Assembly (NCBI RefSeq): GCF_002101965.1
Contig: NZ_LQQA01000023.1
Location: 1-64,000 of the forward strand
DNA length: 64,000 nucleotides
Source of the DNA: Mycolicibacterium wolinskyi
GTDB taxonomy: Bacteria; Actinomycetota; Actinomycetes; Mycobacteriales; Mycobacteriaceae
Direction of reading: 5' to 3'
Below are positions 16,138 to 25,905 of the stretch, piece after piece (position 1 is the stretch's first letter; each line of letters starts with the position of its first letter). The notes below the pieces were generated by a model. It had not been told where the DNA came from, ran no database searches, and saw only the letters and a list, made by a program, of their open reading frames with translations. The position numbers and the translations under genes are program-made.

Positions 16138-19100
16138 CCAGACCGCACGTCGGCGGACCCGTGGAGGAACTGCTGGAACGCAGCGGCAGATTCTTCACGC
16201 CGGGCGAGTTCTCGCCGGACCTGCGCAGCGTCACCCGTCAGGGCGGCCGTGCGGGCGACGTGTTCTATCGCGACCGGTGGAGCCACGACAAGGTCGTGCG
16301 TTCGACGCATGGCGTCAACTGCACCGGGTCGTGCTCGTGGAAGATCTACGTCAAGGACGGGATCATCACGTGGGAGACACAGGAGACCGATTACCCGTCG
16401 GTCGGGCCGGACCGGCCGGAATACGAACCGCGCGGGTGCCCGCGCGGCGCGGCGTTCTCCTGGTACACCTACTCACCGACACGGGTGCGCTATCCCTACG
16501 CGCGCGGTGTGCTCGTCGAGATGTACCGCGAGGCCAGGGCACGGCTGAGTGACCCCGTACTGGCCTGGGCCGACATCCAGGCCGATCCGCAGCGGCGGCG
16601 CCGGTACCAAAATGCCCGCGGCAAGGGCGGTTTGGTGCGGGTGAGCTGGGCCGAGGCCACCGAGATGATCGCCGCCGCGCACGTGCACACGATCAAGACG
16701 TATGGGCCCGACCGAGTCGCGGGATTCTCGCCGATCCCGGCGATGTCGATGGTGAGCCATGCCGCCGGCTCACGGTTCGTCGAATTGCTCGGCGGTGTGA
16801 TGACGTCGTTCTACGACTGGTACGCCGATCTGCCGGTGGCGTCCCCGCAGGTGTTCGGGGATCAGACGGACGTGCCGGAGTCCGGCGACTGGTGGGATGC
16901 CGCGTATCTGATGATGTGGGGGTCCAACGTCCCGGTCACGCGAACGCCGGACGCGCACTGGATGGCCGAGGTCCGCTACCGCGGAACCAAAGTCGTTTCG
17001 GTGAGCCCGGATTACGCCGACAACACCAAGTTCGCCGACGAGTGGATGCCGTGTGCCGCGGGCACCGACGGTGCGCTGGCGATGGCGATGGGCCACGTCA
17101 TCCTCTCCGAATGCTTTGTGCAGAGACGGGTTCCGTACTTCGTCGACTACGTCCGCAAGTTCACCGATCTGCCGTTCCTGGTCAAGCTCGAGGAACGCGA
17201 CGGCGCACTCGTGCCAGGCAAGAACCTCACCGCCGCCGACCTCGGACAGGACACCGAGAACGCGGCCTTCAAACCCGCCCTGCTGGACGGTGCCAGCGAC
17301 AGCGTCGCGATACCGCAGGGGTCACTGGGATTCCGCTTCGGCGACAGCGGGATCGGCAATTGGAACCTCGACCTCGAAAACCTTGTGCCCGCGCTCACGG
17401 TTGCCGCCGAGGGTGGCGAGACCGCCGCGGTTCGGCTGCCCCGGTTCGACACCACCGACGGTCACGGCGAGACGATGGACCGCGGCGTCCCCGTCCGGCG
17501 CGTCGGCGAGCACCTCGTGTGCACGGTTTTCGATCTGATGCTCGCGCAGTACGGTGTGGCCAGGCCCGGCCTGCCGGGCGACTGGCCGGCCGGCTACGAC
17601 GACACCACGCAGCCCTACACGCCGGCCTGGCAGGAGGAGATCACCGGGGTTTCTGCCGCCCAGGCGATCCGGGTGGCCAGGGAATTCGCCCGCAGCGCAG
17701 AGGAATCCAACGGCCGGTCGATGATCATCATGGGCGCGGGCATCTGCCAGTGGTTCCACGGTGACGCGACTTATCGCGCGGTGCTCGCGCTCCTGTTGCT
17801 GACCGGCTCGATGGGCCGCAACGGCGGTGGCTGGGCGCATTACGTCGGGCAGGAGAAATGCCGCCCTGTCACCGGGTGGGCGACGATGGCGATGGCCACC
17901 GATTGGACACGACCGCCACGGCAGATGGCCGGAACGTCGTACTGGTATGCCCACACGGGCCAGTGGCGCTACGACGGATACCGTGCCGATGCGCTGGCCA
18001 GCCCGCTGGGGCGCGGCCGGTTCCGCGGCAAGCACACCATGGACGTGCTCGCGTCGGCCGCGGCCATGGGCTGGAGCCCGTTTTTCCCGCAGTTCGACCG
18101 CTCCAGCCTCGACGTCTCGGACGAGGCGCGTGCAGCCGGACAGGAGATACCGGCGTACGTCGCGAGCAAGCTGGCCGACGGCACGCTCAAACTCGCGGTC
18201 ACCGATCCCGACAACCCGGCCAATTGGCCACGCGTGCTGAATGTCTGGCGCGCGAACCTGCTTGGCTCGTCGAGCAAGGGCAATGAGTACTTCCTGCGTC
18301 ATCTGCTCGGCACCACGTCCAATCTGCAGGCGCAGCCGACGCCGGAGAACCTGCGCCCGGCGGGCATCACCTGGACCGAGGACATCCCGGCGGGCAAGCT
18401 CGACCTGTTGATGTCGATCGACTTCCGGATGACGTCGACGACGCTGCTCTCCGATGTCGTGCTGCCCGCCGCGACGTGGTACGAGAAGGCCGACCTGTCG
18501 AGCACCGACATGCACCCGTACGTACACGCCTTCAGCCCGGCAGTGGACCCGCCGTGGGAAACCCGGTCGGATTACGAGGCGTTCGGAGCGGTCGCCCGTG
18601 CGTTCAGCGTCCTGGCCGCCGAGCATCTGGGTGTGCGTACCGACGTGGTGCTGGGCACTTTGCAGCACGATACCCCCGGTGCGATGGCCTATCCGTCTGG
18701 TACCGAACGGGATTGGCGCACCACCGGCGAGACGCCGGTGCCGGGGAAGACCATGGGCCCGCTGGCGGTGGTCGAGCGGGATTACGGGGCGATCGCCCAG
18801 AAATGGGCCACGCTCGGCCCGCTCGTCGACACGCTCGGGGTGACGACCAAGGGCGTGACGACGCATCCGACCGAGGAGGTCGGTGAGCTCGCGGCGAAGT
18901 TCGGCGTGATGGATTCCGGTCCTGCGCAGGGCCGTCCGGCGATGACGACGGCCGAGCGCATGGCCGACGTGATCCTCGCGCTTTCGGGCACGTCCAACGG
19001 CAGACTGGCGGTAGAGGGCTTCCGTGAACTCGAGCGACGCACCGGTCGCCGGTTGGTGCACCTTGCGGCGGGAAGTGAGGAACGCCGCATCACGTACGCC

Positions 19101-19808
19101 GATACGCAGGCCCGCCCGGTGCCCGTGATCACCAGCCCGGAATGGTCGGGCAGCGAAACCGGCGGCAGGCGCTACGCACCGTTCACCGTGAACATCGAAG
19201 AGCTCAAACCGTTCCACACCCTCACCGGCCGCATGCACTTCTACGTCGACCATGACTGGCTGGAGGAACTCGGCGAGCAACTGCCCGTCTATCGTCCGCC
19301 GCTCGACATGTCGCGGTTGTTCGGTGAGCCGGAGCTCGGTCGCGACGGGGTGGGGCTCACGGTGCGCTACCTCACGCCGCACTCGAAGTGGTCGATCCAC
19401 TCCGAGTACCAGGACAACCTGTTCATGTTGTCGTTGTCGCGGGGTGGTCCGACGATGTGGATGAGCCCGGCCGATGCCACGAAAATCGAGGTACAGGACA
19501 ATGATTGGGTCGAAGCGGTCAACCGCAACGGCGTGCTGGTGTGCCGCGCGATCGTCAGCCACCGGATGCCCGAGGGTGTGGTGTACGTCTATCACGCGCA
19601 GGAACGCACGATCGACGTGCCGCTGACGGAAACCACCGGTAACCGCGGCGGGATCCACAACTCGCTGACCCGGTTGCTCATCAAACCGAGCCATCTGGCG
19701 GGCGGATATGCGCAGCACTCCTACGCCTTCAACTATCTCGGCCCGACCGGAAACCAACGCGACGAGGTGACGGTGGTGCGCCGCCGCAGCCAGGAGGTGA
19801 CCTACTGA
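16134..19808 (+). CDS. narG: Respiratory nitrate reductase alpha subunit NarG
   Basis: 1224 residues, normal for NarG. The FS0 [4Fe-4S] ligands are H59, C63, C67 (HGVNCTGSC) and C102 (GCPRGAA), each shifted ten from E. coli H49/C53/C57/C92. The Mo-bisMGD ligand Asp is D228 in SFYDWYADLP. It reduces nitrate to nitrite on the cytoplasmic side. First of four coupled genes narG-H-J-I after narK. No twin-arginine signal is apparent at the N-terminus. Matches Rv1161. Confidence 0.97.
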   Translation: MTRPHVGGPVEELLERSGRFFTPGEFSPDLRSVTRQGGRAGDVFYRDRWSHDKVVRSTHGVNCTGSCSWKIYVKDGIITWETQETDYPSVGPDRPEYEPRGCPRGAAFSWYTYSPTRVRYPYARGVLVEMYREARARLSDPVLAWADIQADPQRRRRYQNARGKGGLVRVSWAEATEMIAAAHVHTIKTYGPDRVAGFSPIPAMSMVSHAAGSRFVELLGGVMTSFYDWYADLPVASPQVFGDQTDVPESGDWWDAAYLMMWGSNVPVTRTPDAHWMAEVRYRGTKVVSVSPDYADNTKFADEWMPCAAGTDGALAMAMGHVILSECFVQRRVPYFVDYVRKFTDLPFLVKLEERDGALVPGKNLTAADLGQDTENAAFKPALLDGASDSVAIPQGSLGFRFGDSGIGNWNLDLENLVPALTVAAEGGETAAVRLPRFDTTDGHGETMDRGVPVRRVGEHLVCTVFDLMLAQYGVARPGLPGDWPAGYDDTTQPYTPAWQEEITGVSAAQAIRVAREFARSAEESNGRSMIIMGAGICQWFHGDATYRAVLALLLLTGSMGRNGGGWAHYVGQEKCRPVTGWATMAMATDWTRPPRQMAGTSYWYAHTGQWRYDGYRADALASPLGRGRFRGKHTMDVLASAAAMGWSPFFPQFDRSSLDVSDEARAAGQEIPAYVASKLADGTLKLAVTDPDNPANWPRVLNVWRANLLGSSSKGNEYFLRHLLGTTSNLQAQPTPENLRPAGITWTEDIPAGKLDLLMSIDFRMTSTTLLSDVVLPAATWYEKADLSSTDMHPYVHAFSPAVDPPWETRSDYEAFGAVARAFSVLAAEHLGVRTDVVLGTLQHDTPGAMAYPSGTERDWRTTGETPVPGKTMGPLAVVERDYGAIAQKWATLGPLVDTLGVTTKGVTTHPTEEVGELAAKFGVMDSGPAQGRPAMTTAERMADVILALSGTSNGRLAVEGFRELERRTGRRLVHLAAGSEERRITYADTQARPVPVITSPEWSGSETGGRRYAPFTVNIEELKPFHTLTGRMHFYVDHDWLEELGEQLPVYRPPLDMSRLFGEPELGRDGVGLTVRYLTPHSKWSIHSEYQDNLFMLSLSRGGPTMWMSPADATKIEVQDNDWVEAVNRNGVLVCRAIVSHRMPEGVVYVYHAQERTIDVPLTETTGNRGGIHNSLTRLLIKPSHLAGGYAQHSYAFNYLGPTGNQRDEVTVVRRRSQEVTY

Positions 19809-19809
19809 C

Positions 19810-21450
19810 ATGAAGGTCATGGCCCAGATGGCGATGGTGATGAACCTGGACAAGTGCATCGGGTGTCACACCTGTTCGGTGACGTGCAAGCAGGCCTGGA
19901 CCAACCGCTCGGGCACCGAGTACGTGTGGTTCAACAACGTCGAGACCCGGCCCGGACAAGGTTATCCACGTACGTACGAAGATCAGGAGAAATGGCGCGG
20001 CGGTTGGCGTCTGGACGGGCGGGGCCGGCTGCGGTTGCGTGACGGCGGCCGGTTCTCCAAGCTGGCGCGGATATTCGCCAACCCGAAGCTGCCGTCGATC
20101 GACGACTACTACGAGCCGTGGACCTACGACTACGAGAACCTCACCTCGGCACCCCTGGGTGAGCACATGCCGGTCGCGCCGCCGCGCAGCCTCATCAGCG
20201 GTGAGCCGATGAAGGTGTCCTGGTCGGCGGCTTGGGACGACGATCTGGGCGGGTCGCCGGAGATCGTGCCCGGTGACCCGGTGCTGCAGAAGGTCAGTGA
20301 ACAGGTCAAGCTCGAACTCGAGCAGACCTTCATGTTCTACCTGCCGAGAATCTGCGAGCACTGCCTCAATCCGTCGTGCGTCGCGTCGTGCCCGTCGGGC
20401 GCGATGTACAAGCGTTCCGAGGACGGGATCGTGCTCGTCGACCAGGACCGATGCCGTGGCTGGCGTATGTGCGTCTCCGGATGTCCTTACAAGAAGGTCT
20501 ATTTCAACCACAAAACCGGCAAGGCCGAGAAGTGCACGCTGTGCTACCCGCGCATCGAGGTCGGACTGCCGACGGTCTGCTCGGAGACGTGCGTGGGCCG
20601 GCTGCGTTACCTGGGCCTGGTGCTCTACGACGTCGACCGGGTGCTGGAGGCCGCATCGGTCCCCGATGACAAGGACCTCTACGAGGCGCAGCGCGGAATC
20701 CTTCTCGATCCGACTGATCCCGAGGTGATCGCCGGTGCGCGAGCCGAGGGCATCTCCGACGAATGGATCGAGGCCGCGCAGCACTCGCCGATCTACAAGC
20801 TCATCCACACGTACGGTGTCGCGCTGCCCCTGCATCCGGAGTTCCGCACCGTGCCGATGGTCTGGTACATCCCGCCGTTGTCACCGGTGGTCGACGCGGT
20901 CAGCCGTGACGGGCATGATGGCGAAGACGTCGGCAATCTGTTCGGCGCGCTTGAGGCGCTGCGGATCCCGATGGAGTATCTGGCCGGCTTGTTCACCGCG
21001 GGTGACACCGCGGTGGTCGAGGGTGTGTTGCGCCGGCTCGCCGCGATGCGCTCCTACATGCGCGACATCAACCTGGGCCGCGAGACCCAGCCCCACATCC
21101 CGCGGGCGGTCGGCATGACCGAGCAGCAGATGTACGACATGTACCGGCTGCTCGCCCTCGCGAAATATGAAGAACGCTATGTCATTCCGACGGCGTACAG
21201 CACCGAGGGGCACGCGGTCGAGGAGCCGGGGTGCTCGTTGTCGTTCGACGGTGGGCCGGGCATGTACGAGTCGGGTCCGTTCGGTGAGGCCAGCGGTGGG
21301 CCGGTTCCGGTGGCGATCGAGACATTCCACGCCCTGCAACACCGCCAGACCACCGGCGGCATGGCGGCCAACGCCGACAACCCGTCGCGCGTGAACCTGC
21401 TCAACTGGGACGGCAGGGGAGTGCCCGCCGGGATGTTCCCGGAGGAGTAG
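19810..21450 (+). CDS. narH: Respiratory nitrate reductase beta subunit NarH
   Basis: 546 residues with four ferredoxin-type clusters: C16/C19/C22/C26; C182/C185/C190/C194; C215-(W218)-C221/C225; and C242/C245/C257/C261. Trp218 replaces a Cys in CRGWRMC, which makes the characteristic [3Fe-4S] cluster of NarH. It passes electrons from NarI hemes to NarG. ATG one base after the narG stop. Confidence 0.97.
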   Translation: MKVMAQMAMVMNLDKCIGCHTCSVTCKQAWTNRSGTEYVWFNNVETRPGQGYPRTYEDQEKWRGGWRLDGRGRLRLRDGGRFSKLARIFANPKLPSIDDYYEPWTYDYENLTSAPLGEHMPVAPPRSLISGEPMKVSWSAAWDDDLGGSPEIVPGDPVLQKVSEQVKLELEQTFMFYLPRICEHCLNPSCVASCPSGAMYKRSEDGIVLVDQDRCRGWRMCVSGCPYKKVYFNHKTGKAEKCTLCYPRIEVGLPTVCSETCVGRLRYLGLVLYDVDRVLEAASVPDDKDLYEAQRGILLDPTDPEVIAGARAEGISDEWIEAAQHSPIYKLIHTYGVALPLHPEFRTVPMVWYIPPLSPVVDAVSRDGHDGEDVGNLFGALEALRIPMEYLAGLFTAGDTAVVEGVLRRLAAMRSYMRDINLGRETQPHIPRAVGMTEQQMYDMYRLLALAKYEERYVIPTAYSTEGHAVEEPGCSLSFDGGPGMYESGPFGEASGGPVPVAIETFHALQHRQTTGGMAANADNPSRVNLLNWDGRGVPAGMFPEE

Positions 21451-21452
21451 CC

Positions 21453-22097
21453 ATGAAGCTCCGGCGCAGACCAGATCTCACGCTGCAGGACCGCGTGGTG
21501 TGGCAAGCGGCCTCGCTGCTGCTGGCCTATCCCGACGAGCGGCACCAGGCCCGCCTCGACACGGTCGAGGGCCTGCTTGCCCACATCGCCGGTGAGCAGG
21601 CGCGGCTTATCGCCGAAACCCTTACGGCGCTCCGTGATACGCCCGCGATGGCATTGGCGGCCCAGTATGTCGACACATTCGACCTCAAGAAATCCACCAC
21701 CATGTTGTTGACGTACTGGACCGGCGGCGACACCCGCAACCGGGGTGCGCAGATGGTGGTCTTCACGCAGGCCTATCGCGACGCCGGGGTGCAACCGCCC
21801 AGACAGGAAGCGCCCGACCACCTTCCGGTGGTGCTGGAGTTCGCCGCCACGGTCGACCCGGTCGCGGGCCGGCGGCTGCTGGCCGACCATCGCGTACCGA
21901 TCGACGTTCTCCGGCATGCGTTGTCCGATGCCGGATCGCCGTACGCGCCCGCGGTGGCCGCGGTGTGCTCGACATTGCCCGCCGTGTCCGGCGGCGATGC
22001 CCGGCATCTGCTGCGGTCCGGACCGCCCACGGAATCGGTTGGCTTGCAGCCGTTTCAATTGACGGTGCCGCCCCGGCGCGTTGAGGAAGGGGTCTGA
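21453..22097 (+). CDS. narJ: Nitrate reductase assembly chaperone NarJ
   Basis: 214 residues of the TorD/NarJ fold: WQAASLLLAYPDERHQARLD near the start, YVDTFDLKKSTTMLLTYWTGGDTRNRG in the middle (the conserved YVxTFDxxxxxxLYLTYxxxGD pattern) and APDHLPVVLEF. It is needed for cofactor insertion into NarG and attachment to NarI; it is not part of the final complex. Its TGA overlaps the narI ATG by one base. Confidence 0.95.
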   Translation: MKLRRRPDLTLQDRVVWQAASLLLAYPDERHQARLDTVEGLLAHIAGEQARLIAETLTALRDTPAMALAAQYVDTFDLKKSTTMLLTYWTGGDTRNRGAQMVVFTQAYRDAGVQPPRQEAPDHLPVVLEFAATVDPVAGRRLLADHRVPIDVLRHALSDAGSPYAPAVAAVCSTLPAVSGGDARHLLRSGPPTESVGLQPFQLTVPPRRVEEGV

Positions 22098-22825
22098 TGT
22101 CTGGTTGGGAGATCTTCTGGGACGTCGTGCCGTACGTGACGCTGGCGATCGTCGTGGTCGGCCTGTGGTGGCGCTACCGCTATGACAAGTTCGGCTGGAC
22201 CACCCGCTCGTCTCAGCTCTACGAATCGCGGCTGCTGAGAATCGGCAGCCCGATGTTCCACTTCGGCATCCTCGTGGTGATCGTGGGACACATCATCGGG
22301 TTGGTGATCCCGGAGTCCTGGACCCGCGCGGTCATGAGCGACCACGTCTATCACATCCAGGCGGTGACTCTCGGCGGTCTTGCGGGCGTCACCACATTGG
22401 CAGGCATCGCGCTGCTGGTGTACCGCAGGCGCACCACCGGACCGGTGTTCATGGCCACCACGGCCAACGACAAGGTGATGTACGTGGTTCTGGTGCTGGC
22501 CATCGTGGCCGGGGTGTCGTGCACATTCATCGGCGCGAGCCCGGCGGGTGCCGAACACGATTACCGCGAGACCGTCGCGCCGTGGTTCCGGTCGATCTGG
22601 ATTCTGCAGCCCCGCGGCGATCTGATGGTGCAGGCGCCGCTGTACTTCCACATCCACGTGATGATCGCGCTCGTCCTGTTCTGCCTGTGGCCGTTCACGC
22701 GTCTCGTGCATGTGTTCAGCGCGCCCATCGGCTACCTGTTCCGGCCCTACATCGTCTACCGCAGCCGTGACGTCGCGGGGCGCGGTGAACTCGTCGGTTC
22801 CCAGCCACACCGCCGCGGGTGGTGA
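22097..22825 (+). CDS. narI: Nitrate reductase gamma subunit NarI (cytochrome b)
   Basis: 242 residues, five helices. Heme ligands are expected at H55 and H65 (MFHFGILVVIVGH, matching E. coli His56/His66) and at the histidines of YFHIHVMIAL and RLVHVFSAP, the last pair near residues 190-210. It oxidises menaquinol at the membrane and feeds NarH. Last gene of the nar operon; 70 bp separate it from the flavin-fold gene downstream. Confidence 0.96.
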   Translation: MSGWEIFWDVVPYVTLAIVVVGLWWRYRYDKFGWTTRSSQLYESRLLRIGSPMFHFGILVVIVGHIIGLVIPESWTRAVMSDHVYHIQAVTLGGLAGVTTLAGIALLVYRRRTTGPVFMATTANDKVMYVVLVLAIVAGVSCTFIGASPAGAEHDYRETVAPWFRSIWILQPRGDLMVQAPLYFHIHVMIALVLFCLWPFTRLVHVFSAPIGYLFRPYIVYRSRDVAGRGELVGSQPHRRGW

Positions 22826-22895
22826 CTGAGGACTTTCGGCTCTGTCGTATCCGCGCCCTCGCCGGGGATGCTGGATGTGTCGAAGGAGGTTGACA

Positions 22896-23333
22896 ATGCC
22901 CAAGGGACAGGAACTCGACGTGCTCACCCGCAGGCAGTGCCTGGATCTGCTGCAGCGGGTCAGGGTGGGTCGCCTGGTGTTCACCGAGGACGCGTTACCG
23001 GCCGTGCAACCGGTCAATTTCCGGCTGACGCACGACGATGTGGTGATCCGGGTCGCGGGCGGAGCCAAGTTGACGGCCGCCACCGAGAACCACGTCGTGG
23101 CGTTCCAGGCCGACGAGCTGGATCCCGATCTGCGCACCGGCTGGAGCGTGACCGTCGTCGGCCATGCTCAGCCGATCACCGACGTCGACGAGTTGGTGGA
23201 AGTGGCCGGGACGTTCGTCCAACCATGGGTAGACGGCCGTCGGGACCACTTCATCCGCATCCGCGCCGAGAAGGTGACCGGACGGCAGATCCGGGAACAG
23301 AGCGTTCCGCACTACCAGGGCGAGGCTCAGTAA
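22896..23333 (+). CDS. Pyridoxamine 5'-phosphate oxidase-like (split-barrel flavin) protein
   Basis: 145 residues, start fixed by a perfect AAGGAGGT at 22883-22890 five bases before ATG 22896. LDLLQRVRVGRLVFTEDALPAVQPVNF is the N-terminal strand pattern of the PNPOx-like split barrel. Members bind FMN, F420 or heme; here the cofactor is not clear. Similar short proteins appear in dormancy-regulated loci of mycobacteria, which with the nar genes hints at hypoxia, but that is inference. Ends 7 bp inside the convergent next gene. Confidence 0.85.
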   Translation: MPKGQELDVLTRRQCLDLLQRVRVGRLVFTEDALPAVQPVNFRLTHDDVVIRVAGGAKLTAATENHVVAFQADELDPDLRTGWSVTVVGHAQPITDVDELVEVAGTFVQPWVDGRRDHFIRIRAEKVTGRQIREQSVPHYQGEAQ

Positions 23334-23593
23334 CGCAGCCGGTCCCCGACCACCCGGACCGCGTTGTCATGATGCTGCGCGGTGTACAGCGGATGCAGCA
23401 GCATCGGATGACGGCAGTGCGCGCACGACTCCTGCGGGCGGTTGACCGATGCGAACGTCAGGTGGTGGCATTCGCTGCACCGGACCACGTAGCACGCGCC
23501 GATCCAGTTCGCCATCCCGACGTAGATCGCCACCGTGGTCGCCGTGGCCAGCACCATGATCAGCGCGACGGTGAGCACTTCGTAGACCGTCAT
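23327..23593 (-). CDS. Small membrane protein with a zinc-ribbon-like domain
   Basis: 88 residues: one helix (VLTVALIMVLATATTVAIYVG) then two Cys pairs, CYVVRCSECHH (with CSEC) and CAHCRHP, spaced about 19 residues, forming a likely zinc ribbon. ATG at 23593 has GGAGG six bases before it. No family name recognised; a redox or regulatory partner near nitrate reductase is possible but unproven. Confidence 0.7.
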   Translation of the reverse strand: MTVYEVLTVALIMVLATATTVAIYVGMANWIGACYVVRCSECHHLTFASVNRPQESCAHCRHPMLLHPLYTAQHHDNAVRVVGDRLRY

Positions 23594-23655
23594 GTTCGGA
23601 CCTCCAAGCACGCAAGACGCACCCTGACGGATACCTCAAACGGTACTCGCGAACC

Positions 23656-23823
23656 TTAGGATTTCCTGGCCCGTTTGAAGACTTTGTCGAGTTCGCTGCC
23701 CCGCAGCCCACTCAGCTCGGCCTTGCGGACCTTGTGCAGGACGACCGGGCACCGTTTGCACCGAGGCTTGCTGCGGCAGCACTTCTTTTTGGGCTTCAGG
23801 CCGGCGAGCTTGGCGGACTTCAA
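23656..23823 (-). CDS. Small basic Cys-rich protein, TTG start
   Basis: A 55-residue frame with the core KPKKKCCRSKPRCKRCPVVL (four Cys, very basic), then HKVRKAELSGLRGSELDKVF and RARKS. I recall similar small proteins of unknown function in other actinobacteria. The only start available is TTG at 23823; it lacks a good ribosome site. It is divergent from typA, with 56 bp between start codons. The Cys pattern CC-x5-C-x2-C could bind a metal. Confidence 0.6.
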   Translation of the reverse strand: MKSAKLAGLKPKKKCCRSKPRCKRCPVVLHKVRKAELSGLRGSELDKVFKRARKS

Positions 23824-23879
23824 CGTGACGGGGCTCTCTCGTTTTCGTGATCGGGTCGACTGCCTGCGAGAATTGTGGC

Positions 23880-25781
23880 GTGGATTCGCACCCAGACTTT
23901 CGCAACGTCGCCATCGTGGCCCACGTTGACCACGGCAAAACGACCCTAGTCGACGCGATGCTGCGGCAATCGGGTGCGTTGACGCACCGTGGCGACGACG
24001 CTACCGAACGCATCATGGATTCCGGTGACTTGGAGAAGGAAAAGGGCATCACGATCCTCGCCAAGAACACCGCGGTGCATCGCCACCACAATGACGGCAC
24101 GGTGACCGTCATCAACGTCATCGACACCCCCGGCCACGCCGACTTCGGCGGTGAGGTCGAGCGCGGGCTGTCCATGGTCGACGGCGTGGTGCTGCTCGTC
24201 GACGCCTCTGAGGGCCCGTTGCCGCAGACCCGGTTCGTGCTGCGCAAGGCACTTCAGGCGCACCTGCCGGTGATCGTGGTGGTCAACAAGACCGACCGGC
24301 CCGACGCACGCATCAGCGAGGTGGTGGAGGCCAGCCACGACCTGCTGCTCGACGTCGCGTCCGACCTGGACGACGAGGCCGCCGCGGCCGCCGAGCGCGC
24401 ACTGGACCTGCCGACGCTCTACGCGTCGGGCCGCGCAGGCATCGCGAGCACCGTGCAGCCCGCCGACGGTGAGGTGCCCGAGGGCGACAACCTCGACCCG
24501 CTGTTCGACGTGCTGATGAAGCACATCCCGCCGCCATCGGGCGACCCCGAGGCGCCGCTGCAAGCGCTGGTGACCAACCTCGACGCCTCGGCGTTCCTGG
24601 GCCGGCTCGCGCTGATCCGCATCTACAACGGCCGGCTGAAGAAGGGCCAGCAGGTCGCGTGGATGCGTGAGGTCGACGGATCGCCCGTGATCACCTCGGC
24701 GAAGATCACCGAACTGCTGGCCACCGTCGGCGTCGAGCGCAGCCCCACCGACGAGGCCGTCGCCGGAGACATCGTCGCGGTCGCGGGCCTGCCCGAGATC
24801 ATGATCGGCGACACGCTGGCCGATCCCGACCACGCACACGCGCTGCCCCGCATCACCGTCGACGAACCCGCGATCTCGGTGACGATCGGCACGAACACCT
24901 CACCGCTCGCGGGGAAGGTATCCGGGCACAAGCTGACGGCCCGCATGGTCCGCAATCGGCTGGACCAGGAACTCGTCGGCAACGTGTCGATCCGGGTGGT
25001 CGACATCGGCCGCCCGGACGCCTGGGAGGTCCAGGGGCGTGGCGAGCTGGCGCTGGCCGTGCTGGTCGAACAGATGCGGCGTGAGGGCTTCGAGCTGACC
25101 GTCGGCAAGCCGCAGGTGGTCACCAAGAACATCGACGGCAAGTTGCACGAGCCGTTCGAGGCGCTGACGATCGACTGCCCGGACGAGTTCGTCGGCGCCA
25201 TCACGCAGCTGATGGCCGCGCGCAAGGGCCGCATGGAAGAGATGACCAACCACGCGGCCGGATGGGTCCGCATGGACTTCATCGTGCCGAGCCGCGGGCT
25301 GATCGGTTTCCGCACCGACTTCCTCACCGAGACACGTGGCACCGGCATCGCCAACGCGGTGTTCGAGGGCTACCGGCCGTGGGCGGGGGAGATCCGGGCC
25401 CGGCACACCGGATCGCTGGTATCCGACCGGTCCGGCACGATCACCCCGTTCGCGATGATCCAGCTGGCTGACCGCGGGCAGTTCTTCGTCGAACCCGGCC
25501 AGGACACGTACGAAGGCCAGGTGGTCGGTATCAATCCGCGCGCCGAGGATCTCGACATCAACATCACGCGCGAGAAGAAGCTGACCAATATGCGGTCGTC
25601 GACGGCCGACGTCATCGAGACGCTGGCCCGGCCGCTGGAGTTGGACCTGGAAAAGGCCATGGAATTCTGCGCGGCCGACGAGTGCGTCGAGGTGACACCC
25701 GAGATCGTGCGCGTGCGCAAGGTCGAGCTCACCGCGAGCCTGCGGGCCCGGGCGAAGGCGCGGGCCAAGGCCAGGGGCTAG
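23880..25781 (+). CDS. typA: TypA/BipA ribosome-associated GTPase
   Basis: About 633 residues from GTG 23880. G1 is AHVDHGKTT, G3 is DTPGHADFGGEVERG, G4 is NKTDRPDA. The EF-G-like domains follow, with the BipA-specific C-terminal part (GTITPFAMIQLADRGQFFVEPGQ). It binds 70S ribosomes and assists large-subunit assembly, often under cold or other stress. A longer frame from 23847 would add 11 residues (IGSTACENCG), not seen in homologues such as the 628-residue M. tuberculosis protein, so GTG is preferred. Matches Rv1165. Confidence 0.95.
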   Translation: MDSHPDFRNVAIVAHVDHGKTTLVDAMLRQSGALTHRGDDATERIMDSGDLEKEKGITILAKNTAVHRHHNDGTVTVINVIDTPGHADFGGEVERGLSMVDGVVLLVDASEGPLPQTRFVLRKALQAHLPVIVVVNKTDRPDARISEVVEASHDLLLDVASDLDDEAAAAAERALDLPTLYASGRAGIASTVQPADGEVPEGDNLDPLFDVLMKHIPPPSGDPEAPLQALVTNLDASAFLGRLALIRIYNGRLKKGQQVAWMREVDGSPVITSAKITELLATVGVERSPTDEAVAGDIVAVAGLPEIMIGDTLADPDHAHALPRITVDEPAISVTIGTNTSPLAGKVSGHKLTARMVRNRLDQELVGNVSIRVVDIGRPDAWEVQGRGELALAVLVEQMRREGFELTVGKPQVVTKNIDGKLHEPFEALTIDCPDEFVGAITQLMAARKGRMEEMTNHAAGWVRMDFIVPSRGLIGFRTDFLTETRGTGIANAVFEGYRPWAGEIRARHTGSLVSDRSGTITPFAMIQLADRGQFFVEPGQDTYEGQVVGINPRAEDLDINITREKKLTNMRSSTADVIETLARPLELDLEKAMEFCAADECVEVTPEIVRVRKVELTASLRARAKARAKARG

Positions 25782-25793
25782 CTCTCTGCACGT

Positions 25794-25850
25794 CGAGTCT
25801 GCGCTCAGGGCGCGAAAGTACGAGTAACCCACGCCCGGCACGCAGACTCG
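25794..25850. repeat. Palindromic intergenic repeat after typA
   Basis: CGAGTCTGCG (25794-25803) pairs perfectly with CGCAGACTCG (25841-25850) across 37 bases. The same arm sequence, with one mismatch, occurs at 9958-10013 in another convergent gap, so it looks like a dispersed family. Confidence 0.55.
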
Positions 25851-25859
25851 AATGCCGAA

Positions 25860-25890
25860 CCGGCCCCCTCCCTGGCTGAGAGGGGGCCGG
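25860..25890. terminator. Bidirectional hairpin terminator
   Basis: A perfect 11-bp GC-rich stem CCGGCCCCCTC / GAGGGGGCCGG (25860-25870 and 25880-25890) with a 9-base loop sits between the convergent typA and GjpA-like genes. No U-tract follows, as is usual in mycobacteria. Confidence 0.75.
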
Positions 25891-25905
25891 CCGAGCGGAA
25901 TCGGG

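Noticed and set aside
17322..19859. 845-codon open frame antisense to narG and the narH start
   Set aside because: Lies opposite a clear NarG; composition is Arg/His-rich shadow coding typical of GC-rich DNA, with no family motif.
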